Assembly (NCBI GenBank): GCA_023266795.1
Contig: JAHFPI010000115.1
Coordinates: forward strand, 1 to 6,186
DNA from: Rhodospirillales bacterium
Lineage (GTDB): Bacteria > Pseudomonadota > Alphaproteobacteria > Micavibrionales > UBA2020
Direction: 5' to 3'
DNA: 6,186 bases
The notes beneath the pieces are model-generated. The model was not told the origin of the DNA and did no database searches. It worked only from the letters and a program-made list of their open reading frames with translations. Within the stretch, counting starts at the first letter, position 1, and each line of letters opens with the position of its first letter. This document shows positions 1 through 5,415 of the stretch, one piece after another. Both the position numbers and the translations under genes were made by a program.

Positions 1-729
1 GTCAACGTGCCGCACCCCAAGCAGAAGCAGGCGGCTTTTTACAAGATTTTCAAAAGCGAAGACGTCAAGAACGCCTTTGTGTTCTGCAACCGCAAGCGCG
101 ACATCGACGAAGTGGCGCGGTTCATGAAATCCAAGGGCATCAAGGTTGCCTCGCTGCACGGCGATATGGAGCAGGAGCGGCGCACCGTTGCGCTGAATGC
201 CTTTAAAGAGGGCGTTTCGCAAATTCTGGTGTGCAGCGATGTTGCGGCGCGCGGGCTGGACGTGCAGGGGATGTCGCATGTGTTCAACTGGGACGTGCCG
301 AACCACCCCGAGGATTATATCCACCGCATCGGCCGCACCGGCCGCGCCGGACTGACGGGCCGCGCCTTCACTTTATCGACGCCGAACGACTTCAAGGCGG
401 TGCATCTCATCCAGAAACTGATCGGCAAACAGATCAATGTCTACAGTCTGGGCGAAGGCCCGGTCGCCCAGCCGCAGGCGGCGGCGGCGGAAGCGGGGGC
501 GCCTGTCGCGGAAATGCCCGCTGTCCAGCATCCGCATAAAAGGCATTCCGAGAGACATTCCGACGCGCACCACAACCGGCCTGAAAAAAAGCACGAGCGC
601 AAACATCCCCGCGGCAACCCGCCCCAGCAGGAAAAACGCAGCCGCCACGAAGAGCATCACAACATCCTCGCCGAAGAGAACAACGGCACCTTCGGCGCAG
701 ACCTGCCCTCCTTCCTGAAGGGGAAGTGA
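1..729 (+). CDS. DEAD-box ATP-dependent RNA helicase, C-terminal part (5' end outside window)
   Basis: The frame is open from base 1, so the gene starts upstream and only the last 242 residues are visible. A GTG at base 7 is just an internal Val. What remains is the second RecA-like domain of a superfamily 2 helicase: motif IV region VFCNRKRD (about residues 27-34), LHGDMEQERR, motif V SDVAARGLD (79-87) and motif VI HRIGRTGRAG (108-117), whose arginines contact ATP and RNA in the family. Motifs I and DEAD would lie upstream. The core ends near residue 145. It is followed by an Ala/Pro-rich linker and a low-complexity tail rich in His, Lys, Arg and Glu, probably disordered and RNA-binding, ending in FLKGK. 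Family members unwind short RNA duplexes in ribosome assembly, mRNA decay or cold adaptation. It resembles the RhlE/DeaD group, but the missing N-terminus prevents a gene name. The DUF1294 gene follows after 23 bases. Confidence 0.95.
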   Translation, partial: VNVPHPKQKQAAFYKIFKSEDVKNAFVFCNRKRDIDEVARFMKSKGIKVASLHGDMEQERRTVALNAFKEGVSQILVCSDVAARGLDVQGMSHVFNWDVPNHPEDYIHRIGRTGRAGLTGRAFTLSTPNDFKAVHLIQKLIGKQINVYSLGEGPVAQPQAAAAEAGAPVAEMPAVQHPHKRHSERHSDAHHNRPEKKHERKHPRGNPPQQEKRSRHEEHHNILAEENNGTFGADLPSFLKGK

Positions 730-752
730 TATTCTGATAAGGGTTTTTCCGG

Positions 753-1154
753 ATGCCCAGAAGAAAAATGCCGATAGCAGTATTTATTCTGCCCTACGCT
801 GTTTTTCTGGGCGTGCTTGTTTATACATCCCGTTTGCCGGATTATGTGCCTCTTGCGGTTTTGTTGTTCAGCATTATTTCCTATCTGGTTTACTGGAAAG
901 ACAAGCGGGCGTCCGAACATGGTCTGTGGCGTACGCCCGAGAGCAGACTACATCTTCTGTCTCTGCTGGGCGGATGGCCGGGAGCCCTGATTGCCCAAAG
1001 TCACCTCAGGCATAAATCATCGAAACCACGTTTCAAGGTCGCTTTTTATATCACAATCTTTCTGAATATAATTGTCATCAGCTTTCTGGCCACGCAACAG
1101 GGCGGCAAGCTGCTGAACGTTCTAGAGACCATGCTACGGAGGGTTTTATTATGA
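753..1154 (+). CDS. DUF1294 family small integral membrane protein
   Basis: This 133-residue protein carries the DUF1294 signature: KDKRASEHGLWR (49-60), then LHLLSLLGGWPGALIAQ (66-82), RHK (86-88), and Phe/Asn positions before a last hydrophobic helix. Likely membrane segments are residues 7-24, 32-48 and 96-113. Many family members have an N-terminal cold-shock domain; this one has only a short basic N-terminus (MPRRK) leading straight into a membrane helix. The molecular function of the family is unknown. The ATG at 753 has AAGGG at 739-743, nine bases upstream; an ATG at 768 is possible but has a poorer site. It is probably co-transcribed with the helicase gene, and an RNA helicase beside a family often linked to cold-shock domains is suggestive but not proof of a shared role. 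Its TGA overlaps an ATG (ATGA, 1151-1154), implying that it once had a translationally coupled partner. Confidence 0.88.
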   Translation: MPRRKMPIAVFILPYAVFLGVLVYTSRLPDYVPLAVLLFSIISYLVYWKDKRASEHGLWRTPESRLHLLSLLGGWPGALIAQSHLRHKSSKPRFKVAFYITIFLNIIVISFLATQQGGKLLNVLETMLRRVLL

Positions 1155-1183
1155 CTGCCCCTAATCAGTTGACACCTCCCTGA
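1151..1183 (+). pseudogene. Decapitated gene start: 10-codon frame coupled to the DUF1294 stop
   Basis: An ATG at 1151 overlaps the DUF1294 stop in the classic ATGA arrangement and has a strong ribosome binding site, GGAGGG, at about 1138-1143 with seven bases of spacing. The frame reads MTAPNQLTPP and stops at 1181-1183, inside repeat copy A, which begins at 1169. Seen: a well-formed translation start with almost no gene behind it. Inferred: a second gene of this operon was cut off about six codons after its start when the repeat-bearing segment arrived. The alternatives are a tiny leader peptide or chance, since GGAGGG lies within the DUF1294 coding sequence. I cannot identify the lost gene from six residues. 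Confidence 0.4.
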
Positions 1184-1197
1184 TTTTTCAGGACTAT
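1169..1197 (+). promoter_or_regulatory. Possible sigma70-type promoter in repeat copy A
   Basis: TTGACA (1169-1174, a perfect -35) is followed by a 17-base spacer and GACTAT (1192-1197, three of six to the -10 consensus, including the important second A and last T). The same boxes and spacing occur in copy B in front of lptD. If active, it would start near 1204 and give a leader of nearly 190 bases before the membrane-protein gene at 1392. The CCTGA/TCAGG palindrome sits inside the spacer and could be an operator, but that is a guess. Confidence 0.35.
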
Positions 1198-1279
1198 CAG
1201 GCATAGACAACCAGATGGCCTGCTCACGAATATGTCCCTGCGCTGCTCCCATTTCTTCCGGTTCAGGATCGTTGCATTG
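1169..1279 (+). repeat. Direct repeat copy A (lptD promoter/leader/start-like)
   Basis: This is the partner of copy B at 3060-3170, offset exactly 1891 bases with no gap. Bases 1169-1231 match 3060-3122 at 60 of 63 positions; the differences are at 1175, 1177 and 1227. From the shared ATG (1232 and 3123) the next 48 bases match at 34 positions. The encoded peptides share MSLR, then HFF, then IVAL, and several differences are silent, which suggests both copies were once coding. Similarity starts abruptly at TTGACA: the bases just upstream of 1169 and 3060 do not match. It fades after about 1279. A small palindrome, CCTGA-TTTT-TCAGG (1179-1192), is kept in both copies. Confidence 0.9.
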
Positions 1280-1408
1280 ATAGAATCTCACTGCGCTCAT
1301 ATAAAATCAGATGAAGTCAGACGCGAACTGACAAAAGGTATAAAGCGTGATGAGGCTGGGGGCAAATCTTACTGGATTAAGGGAGAGCTCTATGAGCGAC
1401 AATCTTGA
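1232..1408 (+). CDS. Doubtful 58-codon ORF beginning with an lptD-like leader remnant
   Basis: The ATG at 1232 corresponds exactly to the lptD start in copy B. The first 16 codons resemble the start of the LptD signal peptide (MSLR..HFF...IVAL), but the match then ends and the frame continues through an unrelated, charged sequence (for example DEVRREL and KSYWIKGEL) to a TGA at 1406-1408. The hydrophobic core and the AxA cleavage site of a signal peptide are missing, so it should not be secreted the way LptD is. The AGGA in front of lptD reads ACGA here, leaving no visible ribosome binding site. It overlaps the next gene by 17 bases, so if translated it could affect that start. It is most likely a fossil of a duplicated lptD 5' end, not a functional gene. 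Confidence 0.2.
   Translation: MSLRCSHFFRFRIVALIESHCAHIKSDEVRRELTKGIKRDEAGGKSYWIKGELYERQS
1277..1305 (+). promoter_or_regulatory. Predicted sigma70 promoter for the membrane-protein gene at 1392
   Basis: TTGATA (1277-1282, five of six) is separated by exactly 17 bases from TATAAA (1300-1305, five of six). The predicted start is near 1312, giving a leader of about 80 bases before the ATG at 1392. It is the best-scoring promoter by eye in the window. It starts at the very end of repeat copy A, so the unknown gene may have brought its own promoter. Confidence 0.45.
1379..1385 (+). promoter_or_regulatory. Ribosome binding site that sets the start of the gene at 1392
   Basis: AAGGGAG at 1379-1385 lies six bases before the ATG at 1392. 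An in-frame GTG at 1347 would add 15 residues but has no such site, so 1392 is preferred. Confidence 0.7.
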
Positions 1409-2891
1409 AGAACGTGAAGAAATGGTGGGCGACCCAGAAGTTTTTGGTCGGATTCAATCTTATAATAGAAAAATGTTATTATTGTTTCTTGTATTGTTTT
1501 GCGCCGCTGGTCCGTTTGTTGTTAGTCGTGCTGTAAAAGAATATGGCTTCGCAGAGAGCGTGTCTTGGGTGTTTGTTATCTTGGCGGGATTTAATCTGTC
1601 ATTGATTATATCTGACGAGTTGTCCTTACAAAATTTCGGCGCAAAAATACGTATGAAAGGAAAAAAACTGACTCTTATTGATGCAATTAATCAGCCTGAT
1701 GAATTCAGAAGAGCCGTATTTCATCAACGACTGCAAGCATTTTTATCACTCTTTTTTGTATTGCCCGCAACGATCCTCTCATCATTTAAAATTATATTAA
1801 ACTGGACAGACTTTCGAGAATTTTCCGTTGTGCTCTGTATTTGGTTTTTCTTTTGGGTAGTATCTGGAAAAATAGCTGATTGGATAGCAGTCAAAAAGTT
1901 CGGAGAAGTAGAAGGGAAAGAGCAAGAAGAAAGAAAAGAAATTGTGCGTGAAAGAAGAAAAGTTCTTACAAGCATGAAGGGTCGCCGGGGGCTGAGTAGT
2001 GGTATCATTTTCAATGCGATCATCCCTATTTGTATCGTCTTACTCACGTATGCCTGGAATATAGCCAGATTGAACATGGGAAAGACGGAAATAAAGCCTT
2101 CCACTACTTCGGCTGCCGCAATACAGGAGCTTAACTCAGGCCGCGACATGATCGAGGAGCGTTTGCATGACATGGTTGAGTTCGACTATGCTCAAAAAGG
2201 AGATATTTACAAGTTGCGCGAAGCAGCTGTTGCCGAGCATCCTGAGTTAGCTGATTCAAACTATGTTCCTTCAGACAATGTTTTTGGCCAGATTGCGAGC
2301 GACAGGCCATGGTGGGGTATTCTCGGCTTTTCCTATTACGGGCGAGGGAATCATAGCATCGACGGGCCTTCCGAGGAATCACGGTTCATTGTCAATCCTT
2401 TCCTTCTGGTCGCCCTTGACGCACGCATAGATCCGGGCGCCCCGAATTCTTCCGTTACACCTCATCCCGTTTATCCTCTGCCGCAAGGTCTCTGGTGGCG
2501 TAGGGACCGCAAGCTGGCGATTGTACGCTATGATGTCGGCTCTTTTCTGACGGAGGCCAATCGCGTCCATCCCGACAGGAGGGGTTCTTTTAATAACATC
2601 AATTTGATAGCCTATAATGCCCGTGATTTCGGATACAACTACCTTTATATCTCGCCACAGGAGTCTGAGAACATAACCGCCGCCGCCAAACCGGTACCGC
2701 TGATCCAGTATATCCATGTTGGCGGCAGTTGCGGTTATCCCGGAGGCTGCAACAACATGAGCCCCGCGCAGATGGAGATGATCATCACCGTCAACGCCTT
2801 GCCGGCAATCGCCTATATCAAGCTGTGGAAAACGGCCCCGGCAACCGTGACCGATCCCGCAGATATGATCTTTGCCATCGAAATGGACTAA
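1392..2891 (+). CDS. Uncharacterised multi-pass membrane protein with large C-terminal domain
   Basis: I do not recognise this 499-residue protein. Hydrophobic segments lie at about 28-47, 56-74, 113-137, 143-163 and 204-225. Between the fourth and fifth is a very basic, charged stretch (about 171-199, with KEQEERKE and RERRK), probably a short cytoplasmic helix. With the N-terminus inside, the positive-inside rule puts residues 226-499 in the periplasm. That domain opens with a Ser/Thr/Ala linker, then contains DRPWWGILGFSYYG (304-317), PSEESRFIVNPFLL (326-339), and two cysteines in SCGYPGGC (446-453) that could form a disulfide. No enzymatic motif is apparent. The first half of the gene uses many more A/T-ending codons than the second half and the flanking genes, which hints at foreign or mosaic origin. 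It lies between two direct repeats and has its own predicted promoter, so it is probably a single-gene unit. A sensory, transport or envelope role is possible but unsupported. Confidence 0.85.
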   Translation: MSDNLEEREEMVGDPEVFGRIQSYNRKMLLLFLVLFCAAGPFVVSRAVKEYGFAESVSWVFVILAGFNLSLIISDELSLQNFGAKIRMKGKKLTLIDAINQPDEFRRAVFHQRLQAFLSLFFVLPATILSSFKIILNWTDFREFSVVLCIWFFFWVVSGKIADWIAVKKFGEVEGKEQEERKEIVRERRKVLTSMKGRRGLSSGIIFNAIIPICIVLLTYAWNIARLNMGKTEIKPSTTSAAAIQELNSGRDMIEERLHDMVEFDYAQKGDIYKLREAAVAEHPELADSNYVPSDNVFGQIASDRPWWGILGFSYYGRGNHSIDGPSEESRFIVNPFLLVALDARIDPGAPNSSVTPHPVYPLPQGLWWRRDRKLAIVRYDVGSFLTEANRVHPDRRGSFNNINLIAYNARDFGYNYLYISPQESENITAAAKPVPLIQYIHVGGSCGYPGGCNNMSPAQMEMIITVNALPAIAYIKLWKTAPATVTDPADMIFAIEMD

Positions 2892-2893
2892 CC

Positions 2894-2927
2894 CTTTCCC
2901 TCCTGGAGAGGTCGGGGTGAGGGAAAG
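2894..2927. repeat. Palindromic intergenic element, possible transcription stop
   Basis: CTTTCCCTC (2894-2902) pairs perfectly with GAGGGAAAG (2919-2927) around a 16-base loop. A smaller nested palindrome, CTCC-T-GGAG, lies at 2901-2908 or one base earlier. It begins three bases after the stop of the membrane-protein gene. There is no T-run after it, so it is not a standard Rho-independent terminator, though it could block exonuclease or slow polymerase. The wording (CCCTCC..GG..GAG..GTCGGGGTGAGGG) resembles a short dispersed intergenic repeat common in proteobacterial genomes. Confidence 0.5.
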
Positions 2928-3020
2928 AACGATATGATGGCAAAGTCTAACATTATCATCGGGCATCCACAACTTGCGTGCGGTAGCGCCTTGGTGTCGC
3001 ATTATGTGGCGCGCGGACGC

Positions 3021-3053
3021 GCTTCTGGATTCCGGCCTGCGCCGGAATGACGG
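3021..3053. repeat. REP-like palindromic repeat (CTGGATTCCGGCC..GCCGGAATGACGG type)
   Basis: ATTCCGGC (3029-3036) and GCCGGAAT (3041-3048) form a perfect 8-bp stem with a CTGC loop, inside the frame TTCTGG...GACGG. This is the familiar form of a dispersed intergenic repeat found in many proteobacteria. Just upstream, GCGCG-CGGA-CGCGC (about 3009-3022) forms a further small GC hairpin. The element ends seven bases before repeat copy B. It marks a non-coding, repeat-rich spacer and is a plausible site for recombination. Confidence 0.65.
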
Positions 3054-3059
3054 TAGGTA

Positions 3060-3088
3060 TTGACATCCCCCTGATTTTTCAGGACTAT
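3060..3088 (+). promoter_or_regulatory. Predicted lptD promoter
   Basis: TTGACA (3060-3065) is a perfect -35 box, followed by a 17-base spacer and GACTAT (3083-3088), a weak -10 that keeps the key A and T. A start near 3095 would give a leader of about 28 bases. The spacer holds the palindrome CCTGA-TTTT-TCAGG (3070-3083), which is a possible protein-binding site. The ribosome binding site (AGGA, 3117-3120) is only two bases from the ATG, so translation initiation may be modest. Confidence 0.4.
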
Positions 3089-3170
3089 CAGGCATAGACA
3101 ACCAGATGGCCTGCTCAGGAATATGTCCCTTCGTCGCGCTCATTTCTTTCTGCCCAACATCGTCGCTCTG
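3060..3170 (+). repeat. Direct repeat copy B (native lptD promoter, leader and first codons)
   Basis: This is the partner of copy A at 1169-1279, with 60 of 63 bases identical up to the ATG and 34 of 48 after it. This copy is in its functional context: it runs straight into the complete lptD frame and its signal peptide, so it is presumably the ancestral copy. The sequence directly upstream is REP-like and unrelated to what lies upstream of copy A. Confidence 0.9.
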
Positions 3171-5363
3171 GCGGCGGTGTTTTTGCTGACGGGGATTCCC
3201 GCCGCGCACGCTATTCAGCTGTTGCCGGAAAAAAACAGCTATAGCAAAGAGCCCGTCAAGTTTTCAGCCAAAGCCCTGACGCATGATGATGAGAACCAGA
3301 CCGTGACGGCGCTGGGGGACGTGGAGCTGGTGCAGGGCGAGCAGATCCTGCGGGCGGATAAAATCGTTTATTATCTCGCCGAAGACAGGGTGACGGCGCT
3401 CGGCAATGTCTCCCTGCTGGATGCGCGCGGGGATGTGCATTTTGCGGAGTATGTCGAGCTGCACAACCACATGAAGGACGGGTTCGTGCAGGGGTTGTTG
3501 TCGCTGCTCGCCGACGGGTCGCGTTTCACGGCGACGGAGGCGAAGCGCGAGAACGGCGGCGTCAAGACCACCATGACCGACGCGACCTATACCGTATGCC
3601 ACGTCTGCGAAATCGACCCGCACCCGCTGTGGCAGATCAAGGCTTCCGAAGTGGTGCATGACGCGGAGGACAAAAGCGTAAAATACAAGAATGCGCGGCT
3701 GGAGCTGCTGGGCGTGCCGATCGTTTATTCGCCGATTTTTTCGCATCCCGACCCGACGCTGAAGCGGAAAAGCGGGTTTCTGCGCCCGCAATACGGCTGG
3801 ACGACGGCGCTGGGCACGCATGTGCAGGGAGGCTATTACTACGACATCGCGCCCGACAAGGACATGACGCTTCAGGTGGAGCCGACCTCGCTCGCCGGCA
3901 CGCTGGTGCAGGGCGAATGGCGCGAGCGTTTTGCCAACGGCCAGTTGACTGTTAACGCCAGTACCGCGAATTCCGACCGCAAGGAGGAGGACGGCAGGGT
4001 CGAGACCAGCCGGCAGCGCGGCGATATTTTCGCGAACGGGCGGTTTGACCTCAGCGACACATGGCGCAGCGGGTTTGATTTTGCGCGGACGACGGACAAG
4101 CAGTATCTCCGGCTTTATGATATTTCAAAGCAGGATGTGCTGAGCAGCCAGGTCTATGCCGAACGCTTCTCCGGACGGGATTATTCGCGCGTCAGCGCGT
4201 TCGATTTTCAGGATGTGCGTCTGGGGCTGAGGCCTGACCAGCCGGATATCCTGCCGATGATGCAGCACACGATGATCGGGGAACCCAATTCTCTCTGGGG
4301 CGGCAGATGGCAGCTGGACGCCGACGCGTTGGGATTGATACGCTCCAGTAACGGTCAGGATATGCAGCGGGGCTCCGTCGCGGCGGGATGGGAGCGCAGC
4401 GGCATATCGGCGGGCGGCTTCTCCAACGTCATGCGTCTGGACGGTCGCGGCGATTTTTACGGGGTGCAGAACAGCGACGCCTCGAAGCTCAATCCCGCAC
4501 TGGAGACCAATCCGACGACGGGGCGCGGCATGGCGACGGCCAGCTTTGTCTCCAGCTATCCGCTCGTAAAAACGCTCGACAACGCGCAGGCCATCATCGA
4601 GCCCGTCGCGGGGGTCAATATCAGTCCGCAGGTCGACAGGAATAACGACAAAATCCCCAACGAAGACAGCATCGACATCCAGTTCGACAGCAACAACCTG
4701 TTCCGCCCCAACCGCTACCCCGGCATCGACCGGCAGGAAGACGGCGGGCGGGTGAACTACGGGATTAAAACTGGTATCTATGCCGATAGCGGCCGCTACG
4801 GCAGGATTTTTCTGGGGCAAAGCTATCGTTTCTACGGCGACACGTTTTTCCCCGACGGCTCCGGACTGGAAGACCGCCGCTCCGATATTGTCGGCCAGAT
4901 CAAAGCCGGGCTGTCGAAATATCTCGATGCCGATTACCGGTTCCAGCTGGATAACGCGACTCTGGAAGCCAAGCGCCATGAAATACAGGCCGGCGGCGGG
5001 AACGACGCCTTCCGCCTGAATGGCCGTTATCTTTATACAGCGGCCGTCGCCGGCACCGGTTTTAACGAGGCCCGGCAGCAGCTTCAGGCCGACGGCTATT
5101 ATAACTTCACCAAAAACTGGAAATGGAGCGCCTCGGGGCTGGTCGATCTCGGGGATCAGCCCGGTCTGCGGAATGCGACCACGGGGTTCGGTTATGCGGA
5201 TGAATGTTTTACATTCTCCGTCGAGGGGTCGCGGAACGTGGCCAATGCCGCTTCCGGCGATAACGAGACGAAAGTGCTGCTGCGCATCGGTTTCAAGAGT
5301 ATCGGGGAGTTTTCCGGCCCGCAAATCCCCGTCGGCGGAAATCAGGTGAAAACAACCAGATAA
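3123..5363 (+). CDS. lptD: LPS-assembly outer-membrane protein LptD
   Basis: LptD is the outer-membrane beta-barrel that, with the lipoprotein LptE, takes lipopolysaccharide from the LptA bridge and places it in the outer leaflet. The 746 residues include a signal peptide (1-30, basic start, hydrophobic core, AHA before the predicted cleavage), an OstA/LptA-like beta-jellyroll (about 43-150), and a long barrel domain rich in alternating aromatic strands. Diagnostic stretches are TYTVCHVC (155-162), WQIKASEVVHD (170-180), GVPIVYSPIFSHPDP (197-211) and KRKSGFLRPQYGW (214-226). Cysteines occur only at 159, 162 and 695; E. coli LptD has two N-terminal and two C-terminal ones that form linking disulfides, so here one long-range bridge is likely. 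Length is close to the usual 750-800. Codons upstream of 3123 are open back to a TGA at 3072 but contain no start, and the signal peptide fixes the ATG. Homology to the family is very clear; function is inferred from it. Confidence 0.96.
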   Translation: MSLRRAHFFLPNIVALAAVFLLTGIPAAHAIQLLPEKNSYSKEPVKFSAKALTHDDENQTVTALGDVELVQGEQILRADKIVYYLAEDRVTALGNVSLLDARGDVHFAEYVELHNHMKDGFVQGLLSLLADGSRFTATEAKRENGGVKTTMTDATYTVCHVCEIDPHPLWQIKASEVVHDAEDKSVKYKNARLELLGVPIVYSPIFSHPDPTLKRKSGFLRPQYGWTTALGTHVQGGYYYDIAPDKDMTLQVEPTSLAGTLVQGEWRERFANGQLTVNASTANSDRKEEDGRVETSRQRGDIFANGRFDLSDTWRSGFDFARTTDKQYLRLYDISKQDVLSSQVYAERFSGRDYSRVSAFDFQDVRLGLRPDQPDILPMMQHTMIGEPNSLWGGRWQLDADALGLIRSSNGQDMQRGSVAAGWERSGISAGGFSNVMRLDGRGDFYGVQNSDASKLNPALETNPTTGRGMATASFVSSYPLVKTLDNAQAIIEPVAGVNISPQVDRNNDKIPNEDSIDIQFDSNNLFRPNRYPGIDRQEDGGRVNYGIKTGIYADSGRYGRIFLGQSYRFYGDTFFPDGSGLEDRRSDIVGQIKAGLSKYLDADYRFQLDNATLEAKRHEIQAGGGNDAFRLNGRYLYTAAVAGTGFNEARQQLQADGYYNFTKNWKWSASGLVDLGDQPGLRNATTGFGYADECFTFSVEGSRNVANAASGDNETKVLLRIGFKSIGEFSGPQIPVGGNQVKTTR

Positions 5364-5400
5364 ACCGCCCCTTGTTACCTGTTTACGGATGCTTTATTCT

Positions 5401-5405
5401 GGAGA
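5401..5405 (+). promoter_or_regulatory. Ribosome binding site for the gene after lptD
   Basis: GGAGA lies ten bases before the ATG at 5416. In-frame ATGs at 5389 (no site upstream) and 5407 (only one base after GGAGA) fit less well, and one at 5419 would be thirteen bases away, so 5416 is preferred with moderate certainty. Confidence 0.5.
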
Positions 5406-5415
5406 CATGAGTTTT

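Noticed and set aside
1046..1300. Minus-strand peptide shared by both repeat copies (EQAIWLSMPDSPEKSG)
   Set aside because: The shared peptide is simply the repeat read backwards. The differences between copies change amino acids in that frame, and the flanks are unrelated, so there is no sign of a transposase fragment.
1347..1391. GTG at 1347 as the start of the membrane-protein gene
   Set aside because: There is no ribosome binding site in front of it, whereas the ATG at 1392 has an excellent one.
1169..3170. Insertion sequence or composite transposon bounded by the direct repeats
   Set aside because: No transposase or integrase frame, no terminal inverted repeats and no short target-site duplication could be found; the repeats are lptD-derived sequence.
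2379..3209. Minus-strand open frame of 276 codons across 2892-3122
   Set aside because: It reads through the REP-like elements and repeat copy B (giving the typical spurious FRRRPESR-type peptide) and overlaps two genes antisense.
4125..5324. Long open frame (about 399 codons) on the minus strand within lptD
   Set aside because: It is fully antisense to a clearly homologous gene; long antisense frames are expected in GC-rich coding DNA, and its product shows no recognisable domain.
5372..5400. TTGTTA-17-TATTCT as a promoter for the gene after lptD
   Set aside because: The boxes are passable, but the start would fall at about 5407, removing the ribosome binding site at 5401-5405; co-transcription with lptD is simpler.
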